NCBI RefSeq assembly: GCF_027744825.2
Contig: NC_071334.1
Span: 56,918,937-56,982,936 of the forward strand
Source: Synchiropus splendidus
Taxonomy: Eukaryota; Chordata; Actinopteri; Syngnathiformes; Callionymidae
Length of the DNA: 64,000 bases
Direction: 5' to 3'
Made by a program: the position numbers and the translations under genes. Under the pieces are notes generated by a model, which was given only the letters and a program-made list of their open reading frames with translations, had not been told where the DNA came from and did no database searches. Positions 52,790 through 64,000 of this stretch are shown piece by piece; the stretch's first letter is position 1, and each line of letters begins with the position of its first letter.

Positions 52790-53738
52790 TGTTTAATATA
52801 AATCTATGTAAATATAAACATACAAGATGGATCAAATAGTGAACAGCACGTTACCGCAGGATAACAACACAAAAGTGAATGTCTGTGTCGACTGGACAAA
52901 CACTGCCAAAATAAAGTCACGAGTCGGTCTGAACTTGGTCTGGTGTGGCAATATCAGAGCACTTCATGAAATGTCTGAAGATATGATTTTTATTACATGT
53001 AATGAGAGTTGCAGGGTGAAGGGGCACATTTCAAAATATGAAATCATATGCAAATGTGGAGCTCATCAAATAAGTTAAAAGCGGTTGTGTCATTGTGTTA
53101 CATCAGCAACTTCAAAAAATACTTATTATATTCGAGCAATTTGTCACCGCAGCGCAAAAACGTGTGTGAAATGAAGTAGATCGGAACAAAAGCTCTATAA
53201 ATATGATTGAACACTTAAATTAATAATCATGGTCATAAAAAAAGCCTCAACTGCCATGTGACTATTCCATATAGTCTCCCCTTGTTTTCAAGTGAACAGC
53301 TACACCAGTGCATTTTTCTATAACTTAGCTTCGATTGTCCTCTCTTCTACAGAAAATAATTATTAGAAACAATACTGACATAACGTCCCTTCATATTTAC
53401 ATACAAGTTGCATCAGTAATAAACATTCACGTCTACAAATATTCCATCAGTGAAAAACTACGGTGAACTAAGTGTATAAACAGTACGTCAGAGGGAGAAC
53501 TGGAGGTGAACCATTAACTGGCCATGTGAACGTTTCACACGCTTAAAAAAGAAAAATAAACATTCGATCCAACTTTTTGCCTCGGCAACCAAACCTGATC
53601 CCCACGTTTGACGTTTCAGTCTGAAATGAACTAACTGCTCTAAGCAGCTTCACAATTTGCAGTTTCATAGATGTGTCCTGTCGGGTGCAAACGTCCGCTA
53701 CCACTCCTCACCACAACACTGGAGGCTTCACACACATC
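52790..53738 (-). other. prkab1: probable prkab1 3'UTR
   Basis: AT-rich sequence downstream of the prkab1 stop, with minus-strand poly(A) signal candidates AATAAA near 52987 and ATTAAA near 52791. Vertebrate PRKAB1 has a long 3'UTR, so extension to one of these is inferred. The plus-strand frame at 52827-53078 is taken as chance. Confidence 0.4.
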
Positions 53739-56700
53739 TCAAATAGGCTTGTACAGCAGGGTGGTGACATATTTCTTCTTATAGCGATGCGTCGCACTCA
53801 GCACCATCACTCCATCCTGTGACAGAAACAAGAGATCCACTTCTTTGAATTATGGCCCGCCGAGATCATTAGAAAGGGATCTTCAAATAAAACGTTACTA
53901 TACTAGATATAAGTGGACGAGCATCAGTGTCCCACTTGGATTATAAATGTCCTCTTGAATAATTATGGCTACTTTTCAACAGCGAGGGGCTTTTATTGTG
54001 AAGCGGTGTAAAAGCACTTCCAATGGAGACGAGAGACAAGGTCGAAGCCAAGTACTGTTAAAAATAGACCTGATGCAAAGCTGAGAAACTTGGCAGCCAG
54101 TACCTGTTCGTGTCAAGCTGCTTATAGGGGAACAAAACGGATCGTTCAGAGGCAAAATATTTTGTTGACCTTCATTGCACGCCAGGTCAATCGTTTCTAC
54201 GTCCGAAAAAAAAAGAGTCTGGTCACACTTGGTTATGGAGCTCATCAAAAAGTGTAATTCAGTCCAACTGGGACCCAGATGCTGTTTAGGACAAAAGAAC
54301 ATTTTGGTAAACAATGCAGACAAAAAAAATTACTTTGTTGTTGATGTTTTTAAAGGCACAGCCAAGCAATGAAAGTCCTCAACTTTCGAGACTTCACACA
54401 ACATTTTGCTGTCAAGAGGCTTTTGAGTGTTGATTTTGCACATCATAATGACTTAATTCCTTTATTATTATTATTGTTGCAGCTATACACATGTTTCAAG
54501 AAAATATAAAGATGCGTGGCAGATAGTAAATGGCAGATGAGGTATAAACAGTGTTGCAGGGTTGATCAAAGAGTGTCCCACTATTCCACTAGATGGTGCT
54601 CTTGGTTTAGAAATTATATGAACTAGTTGCTGAGCGTCAAACAAACAGCCTACAGTCCCACCGAGTGACCTCTGAAAATGGGTTTCATGAAACTCCACCA
54701 ACCTACCACTACTTGGAGTTCACAAAAAGATGCACATTCTTTATGTCACCTGGGTTTCCACAAGGCCCAGTTGTACCGATTGAAAGATTAACTTGTAGCT
54801 TGCCTAGGACTAGTGGCAGGTTGATAAGGCTTCACGGGACACAGACCTAATTTTTAGCGCTCAATAGGTGGCACTCTTGGTTTAGAAATGATGTGAGGTT
54901 TCATTGAAATAGTTAAAAGCCAAACATACAAAAGAGAACCTATGAGGACCACACCAACTAATAAAATGAACACAGATCCAGAGTCGAGAGAGTGTCATCA
55001 TTGAAGGTTCCCTGTATTCAAAATAGGTTTAAAACTATGATCGTGAACCAAAGTCCATCACACTCTCCACAACTGTCACACGCTGCAGAGCTGGTGAGCG
55101 CAGCGCACCGTCACGGTCTTGTTAATGTATGCTAGTCCAATGGAGCAAGTGAGCCATGTGTTTATCAAATTTATCGTGAGCTGCAGAATTGTCATCGTGG
55201 ACAACGTGTTTCACTGTATATAATGTACAATAAGTCATCGGCCATCCCTATCTGCCACACTGTCAATCATTTTTGGTCAAGACGTTTGGGGGTATAAAAA
55301 CACTGCAGACAATTGGAACTTGATACTTGGAGTAGTGGCATGTATGTGGCACGTGAGGGAGGGAGCACAGTCTAAACTGGACGGTCAGTGTCACCAGCGT
55401 CGGCCATGACAGGGTGTTCCGCTATAACTGTCATTTAGAACCAGACAAGAGTTTGTGCTGCAGCATTACCTTAATAGACAAGGCGTAGAGGTGATTCAGC
55501 ATAACATGATTTGGTTCCGGGAGCAGAGCGGGATCACACTACAAAATCGCAAAAAGGCAAATTACTGTACAGCACATTCAAGAATGACAATAGTCTTTGT
55601 GATTAGACTGCAGTTTAGCTCATTTCAAGCCTTTGCAAGAAATAACCTTTCAGCCCACAATTTAAACGTAACAGGCTACTTGCCGAAATGCCAGTGTCTT
55701 TGTTGAGGATGACTTGCAGCAGGTGAGGAGGCAGAATGGGAGGAGATTTAAACTTCTCTTCGGGCTTTGAGACGTAGGCGTCCTGATGATAGGGTCCAGG
55801 AGGAGAGCTGGAAAGGTCTGCTCACAGAGGTGGAAGGAGAAGGTCCATTAAATATTTGACAGACTCCTGTCATGGATTGATTCAGTCATGAATCTGACCG
55901 CAGTTATATATCATTATATAAAGGCTTGTTATCTTCCAATAAATTATGAAGTTAAGAGGATACTGAGAGTGATCACCTGACATGTCGGAGCACTTCTGTG
56001 AATCCACCATTAGAGCATCAAAGACCTCAAAGTCAGTTTTCTTCACCTGGATGATATTATTGACAGTTCCCATCTGGCTGGTAACAACAGGCTAACAAGA
56101 AGAAAGAAAGGATTCAACTCTTCAAAGGGAACATTCAAAAAACAGTGGTTTTCAATGCTATGAAGTTCAATCTTTGAAACAAAAAAGCAAGATGTTTTTC
56201 AAAAAGATTTTGCTCTCGGCACTGTTACTGAAATCAAACAACAGAGAGAGCGTACCTCAGCAGGATCATGAGTCCACTGGCCGTCAACGTAAAACTTGTA
56301 CTGATGCTCTCCTTCAGGTAGATCAACAATCGCCACAAAAGTGTTCTGACTGAGACCAGAAGAGACAAATTAAAATTGACTACATAAGATGTGGGCGCAC
56401 TCACTCACCTTCTGATCAAAGGAATCTTGTTGGCCCAGTTGTTGAAGGACCCTGACAGGAAGACCTCCTTACCATCACCGGTCCAGCGGAAGACTGTGGG
56501 CCGGTCCATTGTAGGCCCTTTATCCTCAGCTTCTAAGTCCTGCTGCCAGGCGAGGAACTCCTCCTTCTCTAACGGAGCCTGCATGGAAACAGCAAATATA
56601 AGCACCTTGTTTATAATAAATATATTTCATCGATGGAAAAACTTCCTCAGACAAGGTCACTTACTTTCATGTCTTCACTGTGATAAATGTCTGCGTCCTC

Positions 56701-56814
56701 CGGGCTATCCATCAGAATTTTTGGCCTCTCGCCCTCCTTGGTGCCCCTGCTGTCTCTCCGCTGCGCCTTCTCCCCCTGGCCCATGGCAGCCCTCTCACTG
56801 CTTGTGTTCCCCAT
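53739..56814 (-). CDS. prkab1: AMP-activated protein kinase beta-1 subunit
   Basis: Scaffold subunit that joins AMPK alpha and gamma and senses glycogen. CDS is complement join(53739..53816, 55470..55538, 55684..55817, 55977..56091, 56256..56349, 56409..56578, 56665..56814), 269 aa (human 270). It starts MGNTSSERA, with Gly2 available for N-myristoylation. The CBM48 glycogen-binding domain spans about 77-160, with LSGSFNNW (91-98) and DGQWTHDP (129-136) supplying the two binding Trp residues (98, 132). Ser107 in IRSQN corresponds to the autophosphorylated Ser108. The C-terminal alpha/gamma-binding domain runs from about 190 and ends KKKYVTTLLYKPI. One residue is added in the loop after Trp98. 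The intron after exon 5 uses a GC donor (TCG/GCAAGT), and the frame demands it. The last intron (1,653 bases) holds MITE relics. A beta-2 assignment is less likely given the N-terminus. Confidence 0.96.
54560..54720. mobile_element. MITE relic in prkab1 last intron, copy 1
   Basis: Shares CTCTTGGTTTAGAAAT and TTTCATGAAAC...CTACCACTA text with the MITEs at 37290 and 63790. Contains CCACTAGATGGTGC (54586-54599), one base off the CTCF core. Confidence 0.6.
54850..54915. mobile_element. MITE relic in prkab1 last intron, copy 2
   Basis: AGGTGGCACTCTTGGTTTAG followed by AAATGATGTGAGGTTTCATT matches the inner part of the same family (63865-63930, reverse complement). Confidence 0.55.
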
Positions 56815-56847
56815 AACTGCGTCTGCTGGTACACAGCTTCAAGGTGA
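56815..56847 (-). other. prkab1: prkab1 5'UTR part of exon 2
   Basis: An acceptor (TTTTTGCAG) ends at 56848, so 33 bases of leader precede the ATG at 56814. Confidence 0.55.
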
Positions 56848-57132
56848 CTGCAAAAAGTTGGAAAACCAATCAGAAAATCTAAAAGTCCTGGTCATGAGTC
56901 GACATTGAATGCATTATTAATCTTTGCTGCACATTTGCATAAACCGGTTTTCTTTCCAAATATACAGGACGGGCCCTCAGGCAAATGGCTAGTCCAGCGT
57001 GAGAGCAAACGCAGGGTAAACTGATGAAAATGTCCAAAAAAGGAGGGAAAATAATAAAATAAAAAAAACATCGTTAGCATGTCAAATTAGGGCTTCTGAG
57101 ACAACAAATCTATATAATGTATATAATATGTA

Positions 57133-57370
57133 TAATAAGATTAGGGATGCACGGATCAGGTATAGACCTGATCCGGCCTCTCTAAATCGCATATTGGTGA
57201 AAACAGCAGATCCAGGAAGCCCATCTTGACATGAAAACTCTATGTGTTTATGTTTGACGTCATGTGCTGCGCCTGTCAGAATGAAGACATGGCAGCAGCT
57301 AACATTTCACCGACAACTGCAACAGCAACATTCAATGTGCAAAAGGCTGGAAACATTTGGTGAATACTTT
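57133..57370. mobile_element. hAT-like fragment in prkab1 intron 1
   Basis: Begins TAGGGATGCACGGATCAGG, a typical fish hAT terminus, and runs into GCAACAGCAACATTC-type text. The other end is not found. The rest of this intron (57370-58540) shows nothing recognisable. Confidence 0.45.
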
Positions 57371-58550
57371 GTTTAAATAAAAATCAAGTTTTCCATTCCA
57401 CATGAAGTCATTACTTGACTTTACTTAAAGCATGACCAGTGTTATCCCACAGCACGGCAACTTCCTCAGTACTGGTCAATTTAACGACAAAAACTGTAGG
57501 TTTTGTTTGATAGGACTTTAAAGGACCGAGATTGTTTTCAAGCAAAGTCACTGTGGTTTGAAAGCAAGTAAACTACAAATCCAACTTTCCTGACTCATAT
57601 ATTTCAAATGTTGAATGCTGAAGTTCGTCTCTCTATTTCAGCTCCCACGAGACAAAGCATTGTCAAAGAGTGGGACATATTTTCTTATGTCAATAATTCA
57701 AGACAGTTCTCTGCAAACACACATACTGATCCAAGCGACAATCAAATCGGTAAATTAGTTTTATGCCTCCATCCGTCCACCGAGCCAAATGAACACGGTG
57801 CAGCAGAACTGTAATGGACTATATGTTGAATTAGGGGTTAATCATGTCAGCCATATTTTCATACGAGGTGATAGAATTTGGAGTGAGGGATTAGTTGGGA
57901 GGGACTATACAAATTTACTAAAAATAGCTGCAAGTTCTTGTACAAATTGTCCAGTCAAAGTCATGACATATTGTGAACTGCCAGGTACAACATCAAGCTT
58001 CTTTAACCGTCATGAGATGTGAAGGAAATGCAATTGAAAAGCACTATATACTGGGCTGTGACAGTGCTACAGAGTACATTTAACAAGATGGTATCTTTGT
58101 CGCCTCCATCAAAATTGTTTATATATCACAAGCGTGAATCATGGATCAGGTCCGAACTTTACTATGCTATTGAATACACATGTATGTCAGTCTGTAAAGG
58201 TTAAGAACAGTGTATCACACAACATAGTTCTGGAGTATAATGTGACAAACTTGGTGACGCTCCCGGTTCATGGACATTAAATTTGCGGTTCTTTAACCTT
58301 GAAATATGGATTATATGCTTGCTTTCAAATAACACTGACCAGAAGCGAAATAATTGAAGAGAAAACGAGAGAAATATCACAAAAAAAGACGCCGCTATTC
58401 CGGTCGCTAACTAGTTCAGCTACATGCTAACATTAGATGGTTACACAATGTTTGTCAGTTGCTTGTGACAACCATACAACCGGTATGAAATAGGCGATGT
58501 GGATCGTCATTCTTTGAACGCTATATAAAGGGTGCAGTTCGCTGTTTTAC

Positions 58551-58660
58551 CTGCAAACGAACGCTCAGCCTTGGACCGGTTGTAGCTGCCGTTAGATCTT
58601 CATCTCAACCAAAACATTGGAACCGTCCGCCACCCGGCGCATGCGCGATGGAAATGGTTT
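58551..58660 (-). promoter_or_regulatory. prkab1: prkab1 promoter, non-coding exon 1 and NRF1 site
   Basis: On the minus strand a donor (TTTGCAG/GTAAAA) at 58551/58550 closes a probable non-coding first exon that would splice to 56847. The perfect palindrome GCGCATGCGC (58637-58646) is an NRF1-type site in a CpG-containing, TATA-less stretch, typical of a housekeeping promoter. A TGACGTAA motif (58696-58703) resembling a CRE lies just upstream. The exact start is inferred. Confidence 0.55.
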
Positions 58661-58699
58661 CAATTTAATACAGCCGTCCTGAGTGACAGAGGGTGGTGA

Positions 58700-59840
58700 C
58701 GTAATGCGCAGAATTTACCACTAGATGGAGCTGTATGTCAGAGTCTGACGCTAAGATGCGCCCAGCAGTTTAGATTTATGTTGAATCTGAGCATTTTTAC
58801 CTTGTTTATATGTGAAGTAAGTGAGTCTATATGTTGCAACAAGCCTCGGTCTAATGGGGAAACTTTCCGTCTTGTACTGTAACTTCCCAGCTCATTTTCT
58901 TGTCAGTTTTTTTCCTAAGTATTTCTAGCTGCATATGTTTTTTTCTGTCACTCACTCACTCAGTCACTTATGGACGTATTTTCTAAGTGAAAGGCCTACT
59001 GCAAGGTATCAGTGCTTTATTTATTTTCCTCCTGAAATGGGCTGTTTATGGTGGTTTTACTTTAGTAGTGGTCAGTAAGTCCCAAACAACACCATTTACG
59101 GAAGCAAATTTGGGGCCCAGGAGCCAAAAACAATTTCTGTTGACTTGTTGTTTCTCATGAGTGTTGTATTGTTCAAGTTTTGCCATCATTTATCAGTTGT
59201 CGAAACTTAATTTAGAAACTGGGGGAAATGTGGGAATCCAATAGTCAAATTAAAACAAGAAAAAAACACTGGTGAACTCATCTCATTGGTTATAAATATT
59301 GGCCCTTTATGTGACTGGGACTCATGTCACAGAGCAAAGGCACTTCACTTTGATTTCAAGATAACTTGACTTATAATGTGTGCTTCTATTGACTTTTTTT
59401 TTTATTTTAAAGTCTTCAAGTCTTCATCTTTTTTTAAAAAAAATATTACAATCATGGAATGCTTACAATATGGTATTCACTTTAAAAGAGTGTACTGAAA
59501 TCTTTGCTGCTAACACCTCCAACCTCCTCCATGCTCGTGTGAAAATGATGGCATTTTCCGTGCATAATTATAGCTAAATAAAAATGTGACCAGCAGAAAT
59601 GTGTGAACAAAGGAGGCGTGGGGAAGGATGGTTGACATAAAGTTCTTTGTGTAAGACTGCAATGTGTGGTACATCACAGATGAAATATGAAACTGAACAT
59701 CACACTACAGTACGCTGTCCAACATGAAATCATGGTCGACGTTCATATATTGTCGAAGTGAAAAATCTGTATCTCCTCTTTTACTTTGGCTTATTATTCT
59801 GTGGGTCAGTCTAAGTTTGCATTAAATATCTTGTGTAAAA
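58700..59840. other. non-coding DNA, nothing recognised
   Basis: CCACTAGATGGAGC at 58719-58732 resembles a CTCF site. No exon is recognised. Confidence 0.4.
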
Positions 59841-59845
59841 TGGGG

Positions 59846-59986
59846 TCAGACTGATTGGGCTTCTGTCCTTGAAGCAGATGGCTCAAATGGCCGTCTGTCA
59901 GCTGCAGTGTCGACGCTGTCAGAAGAAACTCGACTGTTGGATGGAATGTTTTCCCCTGTGGAGGCAGATCTAAAAATGGCCAGTGG
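59846..59986 (-). CDS. possible terminal coding exon, unidentified gene (partial)
   Basis: On the minus strand a strong acceptor (TACTTTTTCCAG) precedes an open frame of 46 codons ending in TGA. The peptide starts PLAIFRSASTGENIP and ends PSASRTEAQSV, and is Ser-rich, hydrophilic and of low complexity, like a cytoplasmic tail. A minus-strand AATAAA near 59397-59402 would give a 3'UTR of about 440 bases. I do not recognise the family. In human the genes upstream of PRKAB1 on the same strand are TMEM233 and CCDC60, but this peptide does not look like TMEM233. Upstream exons were not identified, so it could also be a chance frame. Confidence 0.3.
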   Translation of the reverse strand, partial: PLAIFRSASTGENIPSNSRVSSDSVDTAADRRPFEPSASRTEAQSV

Positions 59987-59999
59987 CTGGAAAAAGTAT

Positions 60000-62900
60000 A
60001 AAGACTGGATTAGAGGTCTGTTTGTTTTGATTTCTTCAGTATGTAGACGCCAAACAATGGCTGACATATGAGTGGACTCACTGGATAACCTTTCTAGGAC
60101 CAATATTACAACAACATTCTTCACTGCAAACCTGTTTATCACAATGTGGCTGGCATTTTGCTGGGCCACCATTCCGGGGCCGTGTCCCCAGAGTCCTCGC
60201 CACATTGGCACTTCTGTTTACTTTCTCTACTCTGCCCTGAGCAGCGACTGGCCGGTCAACAACATCTCTGCCAGCAGCTCGCCCTCATATCAATTCTGAC
60301 AGAGACTGCCAGCAAACCTCGACGCCTACTTGCCTGGACGGTACAGACAACTCACAAACATCCAATTGTTGCTTCGGTAGACACTGCAGACGATAATATA
60401 TTGTAATGATTGGCACAGAATTCAACTGTGCACCTCTGATGTGTTTTTTTAGCTTCATGTTTCACTTAAGAAAAAAAAAAAGAATCATTGATGGATGGAT
60501 AGATACTAACTTTAGTTCATTAACTTTATGGATAAGAGAAAAGAACAAACCAGGAAGCATCAATGCCATGCATTTATTTTAGCGCTGTGACAAGTCCCTC
60601 AAATGATCACATTTCATTTCACGTTGCTAGTTTAGCAGGTGGACCGGTTACAAAGCCTTCAGTACATGACAAACGCACTACATGTTGCTATAGTGGTTAA
60701 GGTACGTCTTCAGTGATTCTATAGTCAGTATGTTGTGCAATTAAACTGTTGAACATCCTTTAATATTTTAACGTCTTCATTCCCTCTTTAAAATGCACCT
60801 CATAAAAGTTAATAAGTTGCACAGTCGTCCGTCACGATTACAGTACAGCGGCAATAATCTGAGCAGGTGGAGGCAACGTGTCAAATTACGCCGCCAAGCA
60901 CATGAGGAGGAATTTCAATGGTACGATATATATACATATTTATCATCAGTTCGGGGCTCGTGGATGACCCCAGCGTCAGTTGCAGTTACCACAAAAGGAG
61001 GATGAAGAGTGCCTGATGAAAACGGGAGAAACAATACCGGAGAGTACAGGAATAAATATAGCTCTATGACGCCTGATAACCATTGATACTGGCTGTATAT
61101 CATCTCATATATGCACACGGGATAACACAGGAGGCGTTTCTCATTTGGCAGCCGTGGGGTCACTTTCTCCGCAGGGTCTCCACTTGTCAAACAACGGCGT
61201 TAATGAATTAGCAAAATGGCGGAATACTGTATATGCCAAACATATACCTTATAGTATGTGATACAATTGCCCCAAAACAATGAATGCCTAACAAAGTAAC
61301 AGCACTTTACACAAATGTGTCCACGTGGAGTCGCGTGTTTGGAGCCGGAGAGTGAAGGAATCATAGTTGAGCGCACAGTCTTTACACTCAAAACTCGCAA
61401 ACCATCTGTAACTACTTACAAGTGGTGGATCTTATTATCACCCGCATTCAGTTTTAGGTCAGGTCAATTCAGTCAGTCACGTTCTTTAGTCAGTCTGGTT
61501 GTCTTCAGGAGACACAGACTCCTTCAATGGCTTGATCCGCTGTCTCTCGTGTGCTTCGTCGAGTTTGCTCTGTCGGCTTCCTGATGTCATCATCTCTGTC
61601 TCTCAGCTGTCGGCGTCAGGGTGCACCCTCTACCTCACTCCCCCCGCGCCTGCTCGGTTAGCATTAGTCCAGGGTCCTATAGAGGAAGGCGGATGTGCAT
61701 GGCAGAACTGTTGGTGCGTGCTGCCAAAATGTAGATGGCACTTTCCCTGAGGAAGTCAGCCCAGGTTGTTGGCCTGATGAAAACAGACAAAGAAAATCTG
61801 ACAAAACGTTTCACTGGATTTGTTCATTAGACAGTGTATAAAACAAGATGAAACTGTAAGTGAATTCAGACTACATAATGCATTTTCTTGTGTTTGTCAG
61901 CGCCAAAGGTTTTCTCCGATGGCTGGGACTTACTTGCTAACTGACAAAAGGAAGAAGAATTTATGGATTCACAGGTCAATCCTACGCAAAATGTATTGAT
62001 GAAAAGACCTGGGCAAAATACATTTCTCATTTCAATGACAACCTTCAAAAGATAATAGTGAAATGTGGATAGTGAATATGAGCACAGTGTCAAACTCCAT
62101 CCCACAAGGGTCCATAGTCTGAATCTAAAAAACTAAATTATGAGCAGTCTTTAACAAGAAAGACATTCAGAGACATTTAGAATCTGCCGGTGACAAAACA
62201 GCCTGGTATTAATATCAACATGCAATGGACGTTATGTGGAGTTTGATGGAATATAAATTTTTATCAAACTATATGTATTTAAGATTATGCAGGTCACATG
62301 AAATTTGCACTTGGCAGGTCAAGCTTTGGTCCCCTGGACCTTGAGTTTGACACATGATCTCCAGTAAATTGTGAAATCATCGTAAAAGTATGAGAAGAAA
62401 TGAGTACAATTATGTAAAATGCAAACCTGTTGTCATCATTTTTGCTTCTTTCACTGGTGGAGCTGGCCGGGCTGCTTTCACAAATCGCTCCAACGTGACT
62501 GATGCTGATGACAGAAAATGGACATACATCAATAAGAAAAGTTGTCAGAGATCATGTTTTTGTCACCTCATCCATCATTGACTTGTTAGTGTTTCTTTGC
62601 CCTTCTGTATTTGAATTCAACTTTTCTTGCGTCCTGAACTTTGTGATAGGCGATGCAATCTAAAGGGCGTCATGTGCAGGACCTGCAGTGATTTCATACG
62701 GATCGACGCGCTTGTTGGCGATATCTGGCTCCACACTGTGATTGTATATGAGCAACTGAGTCGTTAGTGTTATTACTATAGTGTAAAAAAATAATTAAAC
62801 GAATGGTATGTCCACATAAGCTACACAAAAGTTGCAAGCAAGCGTAAACAAACAGTACTTTAAACTAGGATGAATGAGTATTTACAATCAGGTTTGTAAG

Positions 62901-63780
62901 GTACATATATTTTTATTTGAGGTGCAAACAGTGGAGAGAAAAAAAAGCATGGAGTGATTTTGATTTGCTAGTCTTGTGTGTTCAGGTTATAATATTTCAG
63001 TGAGAACTCTACACACATACAACCTGTCTGTAACAGCTTCACTGTAGCAACTGTAGCAAGCCTCTTGAGATGACGACAACCTGTCTTTTTAGCTCTGCAA
63101 TAAGGGTCTTCATCACTATTGTGACTACACATCAGACATCAGACTGATCACACATGCTTCACATCTTCCATCAAGCCTCATTCGCAGACACGAGCACCTG
63201 AATGTTGTGTGTCAATGAAGTGCAACAGACGAGCCCAGAGCTAGGGGTAGTTAGAGAACATGAACTGCATTGGATGGAGCAGGCATGAAGGAGAAAAGCA
63301 CTCACCCAAAATTCACAGGAGAGCAGAACCCCATGAGTCTGTGGGGGATGTTGCGTGTTGAATGAATGAGAGAGATGAAATGATGAGGCGGGCGAGATTG
63401 GAATGAACACAGTCATGCAACTTGCAGAGTATAGTCCACAATGCGTTCTATTGCTCTGCTTTCTTTTGGATATCTGTGATACAACACTGTGGTGTCGATA
63501 TGGCTCACCAACTCCCCAGTCAATTTGAAATATATCTAGTCAAGGAGAGCAAACACTGCTTTTCTCTTTGACTGAAATGAAGCTATTGGGGGATTGATGT
63601 GGTACTACATGAGCACTACTTCTGGATCGAGATTGTTGAAAACCTTGACTCATACACAGTCTGTCAACATCCATAAACTGTTATCAAATCCTGAAATAAT
63701 CTTCTGTATTCACGCAAGCTCTCATGTGACACGTCATCACTCCATCACTGGACAACATACGCACCAGACAACAAGGTAGT
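60000..63780. other. non-coding or undeciphered DNA
   Basis: No recognised domain. The 60072-60299 plus-strand and 59846-60211 minus-strand frames overlap and cannot both be real. A 33-base segment at 63306-63338 (minus) is bracketed by a good acceptor (CCCCCACAG) and donor (GTGAGT). A minus-strand poly(A)-like AATAAA lies near 60569-60575. Confidence 0.35.
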
Positions 63781-63789
63781 TAGGGTTCG

Positions 63790-63995
63790 GTAGATGAGGT
63801 TTCGTGAAACAGTGTCCTAATTTTCAGAGGCCACCAGATGGCACTGTCTGCTGTATAATGTTTGTTTTCAACAGGTATTTCAATGAAACTGTCATTTCTA
63901 AACCAAAAGCGCCATCTGGCAGCCTCTGAACATCAGGACACTGTTTTATGAACTCTGCTATACTGTTTCTTAACAGCACATACACCCATCACTAG
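63790..63995. mobile_element. fold-back MITE of the 37290 family
   Basis: Arms at about 63808-63850 and 63905-63955 are inverted copies (AACAGTGTCCT...CAGAGG...CCAGATGGC). The right end reads CCCATCACTA (63985-63994). It contains CCACCAGATGGCAC at 63831-63844. The right target duplication may run beyond the window, so it could not be confirmed. Confidence 0.75.
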
Positions 63996-64000
63996 TTGTC

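Noticed and set aside
56391..56816. Plus-strand frame of 141 codons
   Set aside because: Antisense to prkab1 coding exons 1 and 2, which are well conserved on the minus strand.
60072..60299. Plus-strand 75-codon frame with a hydrophobic stretch
   Set aside because: Overlaps the minus-strand frame, no family resemblance and no splice support.

Overview
This window is nuclear DNA from a ray-finned (teleost, probably percomorph) fish. The evidence is compact multi-exon genes with GT-AG introns and three proteins whose closest recognisable relatives are vertebrate. The repeats are also typical of fish genomes: hAT-type MITEs, an L1 3' end, solo LTRs, LINE tails ending in ATCT repeats, and long TA microsatellites. 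All gene models here are hand-built from splice signals and conserved protein motifs; no database search was possible.

Layout. Positions 1 to about 44,700 hold no coding exon I can recognise. This stretch is intergenic or part of a very large intron, and it carries transposon relics. These include a 1,055-bp non-autonomous hAT element (14,224-15,278) and a solo LTR (25,566-26,310), each with perfect target-site duplications. There is also a pair of 282-bp repeats 97.5% identical, a palindromic MITE (37,290-37,498) and an L1 3' end (about 41,430-42,110). From 44,730 to 46,050 lies ppp1r3c (plus strand), complete with TATA box, a probable 5'UTR intron, two coding exons and a poly(A) signal. From 46,100 to 49,400 is non-genic DNA with a large TA/GA microsatellite and an LTR-like element. 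From 50,300 to 51,245 is pla2g1b (minus strand, four coding exons, TATA box and poly(A) signal). From about 52,800 to 58,650 is prkab1 (minus strand, seven coding exons plus a 5'UTR exon and an NRF1-type promoter). The last 5 kb holds one plausible but unidentified terminal coding exon (minus strand, 59,846-59,986) and a MITE at the very end.

Function. Two of the three genes act on glycogen and energy state. PPP1R3C recruits protein phosphatase 1 to glycogen through a CBM21 domain; AMPK beta-1 binds glycogen through a CBM48 domain and scaffolds the AMPK complex. pla2g1b encodes a secreted digestive phospholipase A2. In human the genes for PPP1R3C and PRKAB1 lie on different chromosomes, so their proximity here is a lineage-specific arrangement worth checking.

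The most unusual signals are sequence-level events. An exact 26-bp segment has been copied from 47,198-47,223 into the middle of a TA microsatellite at 48,343. A perfect hairpin with 31-bp arms abuts another TA tract at 1,787-1,855. prkab1 has a GC-AG intron. A MITE family carries CTCF-like motifs. I found no convincing novel multi-gene system.
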